Below are positions 27,331-35,379 of a stretch of DNA of 64,000 nucleotides, piece after piece (the stretch's first letter is position 1; every line of letters begins with the position of its first letter). Origin of the DNA: Bacteroidota bacterium (lineage in GTDB: Bacteria; Bacteroidota; Bacteroidia; Bacteroidales; JAGONC01); the NCBI GenBank assembly GCA_022711405.1, contig JAKLFC010000002.1:181772-245771 (forward strand), written 5' to 3'. Both the position numbers and the translations under genes were made by a program. The notes under the pieces were generated by a model. It was not told the DNA's origin, searched no databases, and saw only the letters and a list, made by a program, of their open reading frames with translations.

Positions 27331-28634
27331 CCTTCTTTACCCAGCAACGCAAACATCTTGTTCTTATATGCCTCCACCCCGGGCTGGTCAAAAGGATTGA
27401 CGCCCAGCAGGTACCCGCTTAATGCGCAGGCATATTCGAAAAAATAGAGCAATTGTCCAAGGTTGAATTCATCCAGACGCTCCACCTCAAGCGTCAGTAC
27501 CGGTACCTGCCCTTCCACGTGGGCCATAAGGGTTCCCAGGGCCGCCTTGCTGTTCACTTCTTCCAGCTTTTTACCTGCAATGTAATTCAATCCGTCAAGG
27601 TCAGCTTCGATCCGGGGGATGGTCAGCTGCCGGTTGGTTTGCTTTACCAGGATCATGGTCTCGAACAGGTGGCGGACCCCGTCCTGGATATACTGCCCCA
27701 TCGAATGAAGGTCGCTGGTAAAGTTCACACTGGCAGGGAACAGTCCCCTGTGCTCTTTTCCTTCACTTTCCCCGTAAAGCTGTTTCCACCATTCGGCCAG
27801 GTAGGCAAGCGAAGGCAGGTAGCTGACAAGGATTTCAATGGCCTTGCCGTGCCGGTACAGGGCATGCCTGGCCGCTGCATAGAGGGCAGCCGGATTCTCC
27901 TCAATACGTGCGCTGGCTGCAGCGATGCGCTCCATATGCTGTGCGCCGGCCAGCAGCCCGCGGATGTCGAGACCCGCCACGGCGATCGGGAGCAATCCCA
28001 CCGGGGTCAGCACCGAGTACCTCCCTCCGATATCATCCGGGACCTCATACGCTGAATACCCTTCCTCATCGGAAAGCTTTTTCAGCGCCCCTTTCTTCCG
28101 GTCGGTGATGGCGATGATCCTTTTGCGGGCATTCTCACGGCCATATTTCCGTTCCAGGTGTTCTTTCAGCAGGCGGAATGCAATGGCAGGTTCGGTGGTC
28201 GTACCCGACTTGGAGATGACGGCCAGACCGTAATCGTAATGATCCAGGATACTGAGCAGGCTGGCATGATAATCCTCCCCTATGTGATGCCCGGCGTACA
28301 CGACAAGCGGTGCCTTTCCTGACGTGTCAAGGCTGTGAAAAGGATCCGTCAGCGCCTCGATGACGGCCCTGGATCCAAGGTACGAACCGCCTATGCCCAC
28401 TACCACGAAGATCCGGGCCATCTCCTTCATCCTTGAAGCATCCTCCAGTATACGTGCGATCAAATCCTGCCGGATTCCGGAAGGTAAATCCACCCAGCCC
28501 AGGAAGCTGTTGCCCCTGCCGGTCTTCGCTGCCAGGGACTGCTGGTGCTTTACCAGGTCTCCCTGCAGCTGCTCAACGCTCCCTTTACCCAAAAAATCCA
28601 TAGCATGTTCTATGCTGATGCTCAGTGTCTTCAT
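27318..28634 (-). CDS. pgi: Glucose-6-phosphate isomerase
   Basis: A 438-residue glycolytic isomerase of the short bacterial type, interconverting glucose-6-phosphate and fructose-6-phosphate. Seen are VVGIGGSYLGSRAVIEAL, VISKSGTTTEPAIAFRLL, the GESEGKEHRGLFPASVNFTSDLHSMGQ block and the active-site Lys near NPFDQPGVEAYKNKMF. The frame is open 22 codons upstream; ATG at 28634 starts the conserved MKTLSISIEHA. The stop overlaps a repeat. The gap 28635-28886 holds only A/T-rich sequence and the promoter of the next gene. Confidence 0.95.
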   Translation of the reverse strand: MKTLSISIEHAMDFLGKGSVEQLQGDLVKHQQSLAAKTGRGNSFLGWVDLPSGIRQDLIARILEDASRMKEMARIFVVVGIGGSYLGSRAVIEALTDPFHSLDTSGKAPLVVYAGHHIGEDYHASLLSILDHYDYGLAVISKSGTTTEPAIAFRLLKEHLERKYGRENARKRIIAITDRKKGALKKLSDEEGYSAYEVPDDIGGRYSVLTPVGLLPIAVAGLDIRGLLAGAQHMERIAAASARIEENPAALYAAARHALYRHGKAIEILVSYLPSLAYLAEWWKQLYGESEGKEHRGLFPASVNFTSDLHSMGQYIQDGVRHLFETMILVKQTNRQLTIPRIEADLDGLNYIAGKKLEEVNSKAALGTLMAHVEGQVPVLTLEVERLDEFNLGQLLYFFEYACALSGYLLGVNPFDQPGVEAYKNKMFALLGKEGYGH

Positions 28635-28858
28635 TTCTGTTTTAAAAATTTTCGTTTTAAAAATACAAAATCTTTTCGTCGAAATCAACAGGCAATCCAT
28701 TCAATTTCCTGCTGCAATAATAATAAAATTTGCCGGATCTCAGGGCTGCCAGGCCCTGTCGCAGTCAGGCTGAACAACGTTACCTATCTGCTCATACGGA
28801 AGAGAAGATGCCAGCGTTAATTATTGTTAAATAACCGAACATTTTGATAATCAGTGAC

Positions 28859-28866
28859 TATTTTTG
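28859..28866 (+). promoter_or_regulatory. -7 box TATTTTTG upstream of sensor kinase
   Basis: Exact TAnnTTTG match 20 bases before the histidine kinase ATG; a TTTTG at 28842-28846 is closer than the usual -33 spacing. Confidence 0.4.
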
Positions 28867-28886
28867 CAGTCCTGTAAAACCTTCGG

Positions 28887-30347
28887 ATGAAACAGAAGCA
28901 CATTGCTCTCATTACGATCATTATATCCCTGGCATTGATCGGATTGGTCAGCATCCAGGTGTACTGGATCAACAATGCCGTGAAGGTTAAGCAACTGGTC
29001 TTCGACCGGAGTGTGAACGAGGCCATCACCCAGGTCATCTACAAACTGGAAAAAAGCGAGATGACCGACCAGATCCGGAAGAAAGAAAGCTTTTACAACC
29101 GGGGCTCCGATATCTTCCGCAGCATTGATTCGATCAATCTTTTGTATTACCAGGAGCTGGAATCACTTCAGGGCAAGGGACAGGAACAGCTGCTGCCTTC
29201 CGACAGTGCTGCCAGTAGACGCCTGACCGAATTGCTTCGAAACAAATCCTCCCTGTTCAACGATGTCTTTGAAGATATGTATGCGTTCCGTCATTTCATG
29301 GATATTGAACAGCGGATCAGCCCGGCGCATCTTGACTCGGTCATTCAGAATGAACTGGCCGCCAAAGGTATCGTAACCGAATATGAGTACGGCATCTACA
29401 GCACCTCCCGCGGCCATCTGGTCATGCAAAAAACGGGAAATTACAGCAGGGAGCTGCTGGAAAAAAGTTTGGGATTCATGCTTTTCCCCGGGGATGCGTC
29501 CACAGCTCCCGACTACCTGGTGATCTATTTCCCAAGGGAAAAACATTTCCTGCTCACCCAGATGGCAGGCATGCTCAGCATTTCAGTATTTCTTATCCTG
29601 GTCATCATCGTCTCCTTTATCCTGACCCTTAACTCGGTGATCAGGGAAAAGAAACTGGCCGGAATGAAAACGGATTTCATCAACAACATGACCCATGAAT
29701 TCAAGACACCCATATCCACGATCTCACTGGCCTGCGAGGCATTATCCGACAATGACATAAAAAACATTGAGGGCATCGCTGATAATTACATTAAAATCAT
29801 TGGAGAAGAAAACAAACGCCTGGGGATCATGGCAGAAAAGATCCTGCAGACTGCTGTGCTGGAAAAAGGAAAACTGAAACTTTCAGTCGAAGAGGTGGAT
29901 ATCCATAAGATCCTGGTCGATGTGATCAACAACATCGCCATACAGGTGGAGATCAACGACGGCACCATCGCCAGAGACTTTCAGGCCATTTCGCCCGATA
30001 TCCAGGCAGATAAAGTTCATCTGTCGAATGTATTCTATAACCTGCTCGAAAATGCCAACAAGTATTCCCCCAGGAAGCCTCATATCGTGGTCAGCACACG
30101 GAACGTGGAGGAAGGGGTGGAGATAGCTTTCAGGGATAACGGGATCGGCATCAGCAAGTCGGATCAGAAAAAGATCTTTGAAAAGCTGTATCGCGTTCCT
30201 CAGGGGGATATTCATAATTTCAAGGGCTTCGGACTGGGGCTGAGCTATGTGAAGGCCATCGTGGATAAGCATAAGGGCCATATCCGCCTGGAAAGCGAGG
30301 AGGGCAAGGGTAGCACTTTTACCGTATTTTTACCAACACACCCATAA
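28887..30347 (+). CDS. Sensor histidine kinase
   Basis: A 486-residue inner-membrane kinase of the RprX type. Helix 1 (about 7-28) and helix 2 (about 226-249) bound a periplasmic sensor region of some 200 residues without a recognised fold. The dimerisation domain carries phospho-His270 in NNMTHEFKTPISTIS, followed by an ATPase domain with the N box LLENANKYSP, FRDNGIGIS and GFGLGLSYVKAIV. It phosphorylates the regulator encoded 52 bases downstream. The signal is unknown. Confidence 0.93.
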   Translation: MKQKHIALITIIISLALIGLVSIQVYWINNAVKVKQLVFDRSVNEAITQVIYKLEKSEMTDQIRKKESFYNRGSDIFRSIDSINLLYYQELESLQGKGQEQLLPSDSAASRRLTELLRNKSSLFNDVFEDMYAFRHFMDIEQRISPAHLDSVIQNELAAKGIVTEYEYGIYSTSRGHLVMQKTGNYSRELLEKSLGFMLFPGDASTAPDYLVIYFPREKHFLLTQMAGMLSISVFLILVIIVSFILTLNSVIREKKLAGMKTDFINNMTHEFKTPISTISLACEALSDNDIKNIEGIADNYIKIIGEENKRLGIMAEKILQTAVLEKGKLKLSVEEVDIHKILVDVINNIAIQVEINDGTIARDFQAISPDIQADKVHLSNVFYNLLENANKYSPRKPHIVVSTRNVEEGVEIAFRDNGIGISKSDQKKIFEKLYRVPQGDIHNFKGFGLGLSYVKAIVDKHKGHIRLESEEGKGSTFTVFLPTHP

Positions 30348-30398
30348 TATTTCATATTTATTATTCAGTATTTTATATTTTATAATAATCCTATTCCT

Positions 30399-31097
30399 AT
30401 GACCACTACTCCAGTTAAAGTACTCCTTGCCGAGGATGACCGGAACCTGGGTAACATCCTGAAAGCCTATCTTGAGGCAAAGGGATACCCTACCCGCTTG
30501 ACCGTCAATGGAGAAGAGGCATTTAACGCGTATCAGCGTGAAAATTTCGATTTCTGCATCATTGACATCATGATGCCGGTGAAAGACGGTTTTTCACTGG
30601 TGAAGGAGATCAGAAGCATGGATAAAAAGATACCGATCCTTTTCCTGACGGCCAAATCGTTGCCTGAAGACAAGCTGAAAGGATTCGAACTGGGTGCCGA
30701 TGATTTCATCTCCAAACCCTTCAGCATGGAAGAGCTGCTGGCCCGGATGCAGGCCATTCTCAGGCGGTCGGGGCAGGATAAGGAAAAAGCTCCTGACACA
30801 ACGGTATTTACCATCGGGGACTATGAATTTGACTATCCGAGGCAGATCCTGAAATGGAAAGCATCGGAACAAAAACTGACCTCCAAGGAAGCAGAATTGC
30901 TGAAGCTGCTGTGCGAAGCCAGGAATGAGGTGCTGGACCGGCGTTATGCGCTCAATAAGATATGGTTTGATGACAGCTATTTCAATGCACGGAGCATGGA
31001 TGTCTACATCGCCAAGTTAAGAAAATACCTGAAGGAAGATCCCAGGGTGGAGTTGCTGAACGTGCATGGAATAGGATTTAAGCTGCTTCAGCCCTGA
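30399..31097 (+). CDS. OmpR-family response regulator
   Basis: A 232-residue DNA-binding regulator. The receiver domain (about 5-120) has the acidic pair AEDD, phospho-Asp56 in IIDIMMP and the Lys in LTAKS; the winged-helix output domain (about 135-230) ends with RSMDVYIAKLRKYLKEDP and NVHGIGFKLL. It pairs with the preceding histidine kinase in a kinase-regulator order known for RprXY of Bacteroides. Confidence 0.94.
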   Translation: MTTTPVKVLLAEDDRNLGNILKAYLEAKGYPTRLTVNGEEAFNAYQRENFDFCIIDIMMPVKDGFSLVKEIRSMDKKIPILFLTAKSLPEDKLKGFELGADDFISKPFSMEELLARMQAILRRSGQDKEKAPDTTVFTIGDYEFDYPRQILKWKASEQKLTSKEAELLKLLCEARNEVLDRRYALNKIWFDDSYFNARSMDVYIAKLRKYLKEDPRVELLNVHGIGFKLLQP

Positions 31098-31117
31098 AAG
31101 GAATTGCTGTATAAGAA

Positions 31118-31146
31118 AAGGCAACCGCTTTGGTGACGGTTGCCTT
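31118..31146 (+). terminator. Hairpin after the two-component operon
   Basis: A 10-bp perfect stem (31118-31127 with 31137-31146) begins 20 bases after the regulator stop. It lacks a clean T-run, so termination by it is likely but not certain. Confidence 0.5.
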
Positions 31147-31188
31147 CGCTTGCTTACAACCAAAAAATAACCATGAAAAAGTTTACTG

Positions 31189-31320
31189 CTAATTGATCAT
31201 TGTTTTCCCTATAATATCCCTCGCTGCTATGGTCAGTAAAAAAAGGGCTACAATAAGGATCAGTATGACGATCTTTGAATGAATCAGCCGGGGAATTATT
31301 CTCTTCACAGTAAAAATCAT
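31189..31320 (-). CDS. Small single-pass membrane protein (43 residues)
   Basis: A short frame with MIFTVKRIIPRLIHSK at the N terminus, one hydrophobic helix (IVILILIVALFLLTIAA) and a charged end ARDIIGKTMIN. A purine-rich gaagg precedes the ATG by a few bases. A basic N terminus before the helix predicts the N terminus stays inside. It sits alone, convergent to the two-component genes. I do not recognise the family; the regular membrane-protein layout supports it being real. The rest of 31321-31495 shows nothing further. Confidence 0.45.
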   Translation of the reverse strand: MIFTVKRIIPRLIHSKIVILILIVALFLLTIAARDIIGKTMIN

Positions 31321-31495
31321 TTCCTTCACATCATCAGTATTTAATCAGCACTGTCAGTTAACACAACATTTAAAAGATGATGCCTGGCAGTAAAAGGTTG
31401 CGTGAATGCTAAAATATTTTGTTTTTACAGGAAAATATCCTTCGGTCAACGCAACCAAATCCTTTGACTTTTCATCTTTAGAACGTTATCCGTTC

Positions 31496-31527
31496 TTTGA
31501 ATCTGTGAGGAAAAATCGCTATTTTTG
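31496..31527 (+). promoter_or_regulatory. Promoter of the ECF sigma gene (TTTG-N20-TATTTTTG)
   Basis: A -33 TTTG (31496-31499) and a -7 TATTTTTG (31520-31527) with 20 bases between them match the Bacteroidota housekeeping promoter very well. The start site falls near 31534, giving a short leader before the GTG at 31555. Confidence 0.7.
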
Positions 31528-31554
31528 TTTTATTAAGCGCCGAAACATTAGTCT

Positions 31555-32112
31555 GTGGACGAAGAAACCCTGAATGAGATCATAAAAGGGTGCAAAGCCG
31601 GTAAGGTCAAGGATCAGGAAAGGCTGTTCAACCTTTACTCCGAAGAAATGTTCGGCGTATGCCTGTATTATTCCCATGATCATTCGGAAGCGGAGGACCT
31701 GCTGCATGAGGGATTTCTCAAGATCTTCCAGCATATCGACACATACCGCTATCAGGGATCCTTTGAAGGATGGATTCGCAGGATCATGGTCAATACTTCC
31801 CTGGAGCGCTTCCGCAAGGAGCGCCATCTCTATCCCCTGAGCGAGGTGGAGAACACGGTGGAAGATGTAATGGAGGAGAACATCATCGGTCAGATCTCCA
31901 CCAGGGAACTGGTCAGAATGATACAGGATCTTTCGCCCAGGTACCGGATGGTTTTCAACCTGTATGCAGTGGAAGGGTACTCCCACAAAGAGATCAGCAC
32001 AATGCTGGGCATTACGGAGGGTACTTCCAAATCAAACCTGGCAAGGGCCAGGGCGATATTGCAGCGGAATGTCAGGCAGTTTTTCCAAACAGACAACAAG
32101 ACGGCCAGGTAA
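31555..32112 (+). CDS. ECF-type RNA polymerase sigma factor
   Basis: A 185-residue sigma-70 family regulator with regions 2 and 4 only. Region 2 has LYSEEMFGVCLYYSHDHSEAEDLLHEGFLKIF; region 4 has LSPRYRMVFNLYAVEGYSHKEISTMLGITEGTSKSNLARAR, a helix-turn-helix that reads the -35 element. The start is GTG at 31555. The next gene, three bases after the stop, encodes a membrane protein that is the likely anti-sigma or signalling partner. Confidence 0.92.
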   Translation: MDEETLNEIIKGCKAGKVKDQERLFNLYSEEMFGVCLYYSHDHSEAEDLLHEGFLKIFQHIDTYRYQGSFEGWIRRIMVNTSLERFRKERHLYPLSEVENTVEDVMEENIIGQISTRELVRMIQDLSPRYRMVFNLYAVEGYSHKEISTMLGITEGTSKSNLARARAILQRNVRQFFQTDNKTAR

Positions 32113-32115
32113 AAG

Positions 32116-33516
32116 ATGCAGCACGATCATACATATCCGGACCAGTTTTTTGCGGAATCGCTTAAAGCATACCGTGAGAAGCCGCCTGTCCACTCATGGA
32201 AGAGGCTGGAGGAGGATCTTCTGGCTGCCCGCCGCCACCGGCGTGTGGTCATGTACCGGTGGACCGCCGCTGCAGCCGTGCTGGTCATCGCCCTTACAGC
32301 TGGATATTATTTTGCCTTCATCACTCCAGGCCATCAACCGGACGATCAAACACTGTCCCAGGTGCAGATTTCTGCCACAGACCAGCCAATCCAGCCTGTT
32401 GCCCCCGAAATGAGCATCACCGGCAACATCCCTGCGGAACCAACACAAACGGTAATCCCTCCTTCTTCCGAAGGACTGATTGATATTATCAGCAGGACCG
32501 ATATACGTCAAGGTGTTTCTTCCGGTGCCGTAAAGATTTCTGAGCAGGAAGGCGCTGCCTTGCATCTGACGGATGAAATCCCAACCAGCACTCCGCTAAA
32601 AGATGAAATTCAAAAGGAAGAGACTCCGGCTCTGGCTGCCGAAAATGAATCCACTGAACCCGTGCCGGTGGAAATACAGGCCCCTGATCTCCCTAAACCC
32701 GAGCAGAAGAACATCCTGACCGAACCGCTGACCGATTTCACCTTTGAGGATCGGCCGGAAGAAAAAACAACCACATCCAGGTGGAGCATCGGAGGCAGTT
32801 TCGCCCCTGTCTATGCCTACCGGAATATACAGATCAATGCCGAAGAGCTGCCGCCCGACGTGAATCCGGATATAAACTACTACAATGATGCTGAAGAGCC
32901 CATGTACTCCTACTCAGGAGGTCTGGATCTTTCGGTTCAGATGAAAGATAAATGGGAATTTCAGACCGGGCTGTACCTTTCCAGCCTGGGCCAGGTCAAC
33001 CAGGATGTGATCGCCTTTGAAATGGAAGGAGTGAAAGATCTCCTGAAAACCTCCACCTCAACGGGTATGATCCAGATCGTCACCTCCAGCCTTCCCGAAG
33101 AATTTGTGGATCAATCCATCCGGCGCGATTCCCTGACCGACGCAGTCTATATCAGTTCCGATATCCGCCAGACGTTCACCTACCTTGAGCTGCCTCTGCT
33201 GGTGCGTTACTCATTTCTTGACAGGCGTTTTGGGCTTCACCTGACCGGCGGTCTCAGCCCGGGGATCATGACAGACTACAAAGCTCAGTTCACCTACGAA
33301 GGTGAACAGATTGACCTTGACAATGAGGGGGATTTCTCCACCATGATCTATAACAGCCAGGTCGGACTGGGCCTGAATTATCACATCACCCGGTCGCTTT
33401 CGATCAACCTGGATCCCTCGTTCAAGTATTCGCTGAACTCCATCCGCAAGGACCACTCGATCCAGTATCATCCGTATTCCATCTCAGTGTTTACCGGGAT
33501 TAGATACTCCTTCTGA
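32116..33516 (+). CDS. Inner-membrane-anchored protein with C-terminal beta-barrel domain
   Basis: A 466-residue protein in three parts: a cytoplasmic N terminus of about 45 residues (FAESLKAYREKPPVHSWKRLEEDL) as in anti-sigma-like partners, one transmembrane helix (about 49-70), a long acidic Pro/Glu/Thr-rich periplasmic linker (about 75-220), and a PorT-like outer-membrane barrel domain (about 225-466, with WSIGGSFAPVYAYR and an aromatic end GIRYSF). It is co-transcribed with the ECF sigma gene and could hold it inactive, but there is no known zinc-binding anti-sigma motif. Confidence 0.75.
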   Translation: MQHDHTYPDQFFAESLKAYREKPPVHSWKRLEEDLLAARRHRRVVMYRWTAAAAVLVIALTAGYYFAFITPGHQPDDQTLSQVQISATDQPIQPVAPEMSITGNIPAEPTQTVIPPSSEGLIDIISRTDIRQGVSSGAVKISEQEGAALHLTDEIPTSTPLKDEIQKEETPALAAENESTEPVPVEIQAPDLPKPEQKNILTEPLTDFTFEDRPEEKTTTSRWSIGGSFAPVYAYRNIQINAEELPPDVNPDINYYNDAEEPMYSYSGGLDLSVQMKDKWEFQTGLYLSSLGQVNQDVIAFEMEGVKDLLKTSTSTGMIQIVTSSLPEEFVDQSIRRDSLTDAVYISSDIRQTFTYLELPLLVRYSFLDRRFGLHLTGGLSPGIMTDYKAQFTYEGEQIDLDNEGDFSTMIYNSQVGLGLNYHITRSLSINLDPSFKYSLNSIRKDHSIQYHPYSISVFTGIRYSF

Positions 33517-33558
33517 GTATCCATTACCGATCACCGAAGTAGAGGTTTATTACTTAAT

Positions 33559-33585
33559 CCCTCCTAACCTCCCCTAAAGGGGAGG
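33559..33585. repeat. Repeat family F, left inverted end of DUF559 cassette
   Basis: A 27-base unit made of ccctcctaa plus an 18-base palindrome (33568-33585, stem 8, loop 2). Its exact reverse complement lies at 34127-34153. Confidence 0.85.
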
Positions 33586-33649
33586 AATAATTGGGAATTG
33601 AATATTCTTTCGTATATTAGTGGTTCTGCAAAAGCTGTTTTTCATGGCT

Positions 33650-33667
33650 TCTCCCCTTTAGGGGAGA
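33650..33667. repeat. Repeat family F, internal palindrome
   Basis: An 18-base palindrome (tctcccct with aggggaga) differing from the outer copies by two compensating bases, followed by gagaggggga. It lies between the left end and the DUF559 gene. Confidence 0.75.
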
Positions 33668-33727
33668 CGGGAGAGGGGGATTGAACTGGAAAACTGGGAG
33701 AAGGATTACTTATCTGGATAGAAGTGC

Positions 33728-34138
33728 ATGATGGTTTACAAAAGAAGGACAATCGAACCGGAAATGTTTTACGGCGCAAAACCCGAAATCTTCGAAAAAG
33801 CCAAAGAGTTAAGAAGAAACATGACAGTAGCAGAAAAAATGCTCTGGTCCGCATTACGAAGAAATCAATTTCATGGCTATTATTTTCGACGCCAACATCC
33901 TATCAATCAATTCATTGCCGACTTCTATTGCCATGAAGCACGGCTCGTCATTGAAGTAGATGGCGCTGTTCATGACCTTAAGGACAAAAAAGAATACGAT
34001 GAAGGCAGAAGCTATGAAATGCAAAAGTGGAATATAACGGTCTTGCGTTTTACAAATCATCAGATCAAGTCAGAAATCCAAAGTGTCTTATCTGAGATCA
34101 AAAAACACTTGCCCCACAAAAATATCCCTCCCCTTTAG
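33728..34138 (+). CDS. DUF559 (Vsr-like) endonuclease-family protein
   Basis: A 136-residue protein of the DUF559 family, whose fold resembles very-short-patch repair and restriction endonucleases. Seen are AKELRRNMTVAEKMLWSALRRNQFHGYYFRRQHPI, the putative metal residues in IADFYC and VIEVDGAVHD, and the ending WNITVLRFTNHQIKSE. It is predicted to cut DNA, but the activity of the family is mostly uncharacterised. It is enclosed by perfect 27-bp inverted repeats, and its stop codon (and the last residues IPPL) is made by the right repeat, so gene and repeats have moved or evolved together. Confidence 0.82.
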   Translation: MMVYKRRTIEPEMFYGAKPEIFEKAKELRRNMTVAEKMLWSALRRNQFHGYYFRRQHPINQFIADFYCHEARLVIEVDGAVHDLKDKKEYDEGRSYEMQKWNITVLRFTNHQIKSEIQSVLSEIKKHLPHKNIPPL

Positions 34139-34153
34139 GGGAGGTTAGGAGGG
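34127..34153. repeat. Repeat family F, right inverted end of DUF559 cassette
   Basis: The exact reverse complement of 33559-33585. The TAG at 34136-34138 inside it ends the DUF559 frame. Confidence 0.85.
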
Positions 34154-34163
34154 GTGACGAAAA

Positions 34164-34343
34164 ATGGATGAAGTGCTCAATGCCCTTGACGACCGCTGGG
34201 ATTCGATGGCTGACTACATGATGGAGGAGATCATGACAGGAGCGGATTCTCTTGGTAACAAAGAACTCCTGGAGAGCAGGATAAGAAGTTACAGGCATCA
34301 GCGGAATCTGGCATACAATGAACTTGTCGGAATAAAACAATAA
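34164..34343 (+). CDS. Small acidic protein of unknown function (59 residues)
   Basis: Frame MDEVLNALDDRWDSMADYMM to LVGIKQ, helical and rich in Asp/Glu/Met. It begins 11 bases after the right end of the DUF559 cassette. It may be the tail of a gene broken by the cassette rather than an intact gene; no family recognised. Confidence 0.35.
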   Translation: MDEVLNALDDRWDSMADYMMEEIMTGADSLGNKELLESRIRSYRHQRNLAYNELVGIKQ

Positions 34344-34350
34344 AGGCGAT

Positions 34351-34518
34351 ATGCCGCTTGAAATCTATGATATCTATGGCCGCAGGTGGCATTCGCAGGT
34401 CATTCCCGCAGGCGGGAAAGAGAAGGAGATAGATGTCAGCGCCCTGCCGCCGGGGATGTATGTGGTGAGGGTGGTGATTGAGGGGCAGACGGTAAGCGGG
34501 AAATTGGTGAAAGAATAA
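34351..34518 (+). pseudogene. Orphan T9SS C-terminal sorting domain
   Basis: A 55-residue frame that reads like a type A sorting domain of the Bacteroidota type IX secretion system: LEIYDIYGRR, IDVSALPPGMYVVRV and an end TVSGKLVKE. Normally this domain is the last about 80 residues of a large secreted protein and is removed after crossing the outer membrane. Here nothing precedes it in frame and no signal peptide exists, so it is most likely the remnant of a cargo gene, perhaps truncated by the neighbouring repeat cassette. Confidence 0.65.
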
Positions 34519-34599
34519 TTCAAATACGAAAACCGCGATAAAAGTATATACGAACAAATCAAGGCAAACGGAATAAAAAACTCTGATTTCACCCTTCCT

Positions 34600-34656
34600 T
34601 TCTTAATTCGCCTTCACCCTCCAATTCTCCTTCGCCTTCGTATGTTCGTATGTTGG
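34600..34656. repeat. Repeat family D, half copy
   Basis: Words ccttcaccct, ccttcgccttcg and the end cttcgtatgttcgtatgttg match the right arm of the 22-kb element. It abuts the tsaB stop codon at 34657. The rest of the gap 34519-34600 holds no gene. Confidence 0.65.
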
Positions 34657-35373
34657 TTATTCATGGAGTCCTTTTACCCGCGGCACCCCGGGGATAAATT
34701 CCTTCAGGTAGAAAGGCTCGAAATAGGCGACATTGACAAACTGCTTTTCCCTGAAACGGTTTTCGGCAAGAGGGACCATATGGGCTGCGGAAGATAAGAA
34801 ATCCGCATGGATGAGGGCATGGCGTTTCTGCCCCAGCACTTCGCGGCATTTCGGCGCCCCGTCGCCAAAAAAAACCACCCGGTGATCAGCCAGGTACATC
34901 CGGAATGAATCCTCCGTGATGATCTCCGCCTGAATATCCCTGACCTTCCGGTTATCCATATCGTAAAGTGCGGAATAGACCTCCATCCTCCGCGCATCGA
35001 TCATCGGACAGAACAGGTAGGGCTCAGGTGTGACCTGATCTTCCTTTTTGTAACGTTCAGCCATGGCATGGGCCAGCGACCGCAAAGAGCTGATGGCAAT
35101 GAGAGGCTTATCCAGTGAATAACACAATCCCTTGGCAGTGCTCACGCCAATACGAAGTCCGGTATAGGATCCGGGGCCCTTGCTGACGGCGATGGCATCC
35201 ACCATTTGCAGTTTTATGCCGGAGGATGCCACGACCTCCTCAATAAAGGGTATGATCAGCGAAGAGTGCGCATTGGGAACCGAGGATTCCTTCAATTGCC
35301 ACAGAACCCCGTCCCGGCCCAGGGCAACGGAACATACGGCGGTGGCGGTGTCAAGACATAAAATGATGGCCAT
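34657..35373 (-). CDS. tsaB: tRNA threonylcarbamoyladenosine biosynthesis protein TsaB
   Basis: A 238-residue ASKHA-fold protein that with TsaD and TsaE makes the t6A37 tRNA modification. Seen are the N-terminal ILCLDTATAVCSVAL and the core block AIAVSKGPGSYTGLRIGVSTAKGLCYSLDKPLIAISSL, diagnostic of TsaB. It follows the adaptor gene by six bases and is probably transcribed with it. Confidence 0.93.
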   Translation of the reverse strand: MAIILCLDTATAVCSVALGRDGVLWQLKESSVPNAHSSLIIPFIEEVVASSGIKLQMVDAIAVSKGPGSYTGLRIGVSTAKGLCYSLDKPLIAISSLRSLAHAMAERYKKEDQVTPEPYLFCPMIDARRMEVYSALYDMDNRKVRDIQAEIITEDSFRMYLADHRVVFFGDGAPKCREVLGQKRHALIHADFLSSAAHMVPLAENRFREKQFVNVAYFEPFYLKEFIPGVPRVKGLHE

Positions 35374-35379
35374 TACGGA

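Noticed and set aside
33642..33854. 70-residue minus-strand Phe/Ser/Pro-rich frame
   Set aside because: Antisense to DUF559 and made partly of the palindromic repeat.
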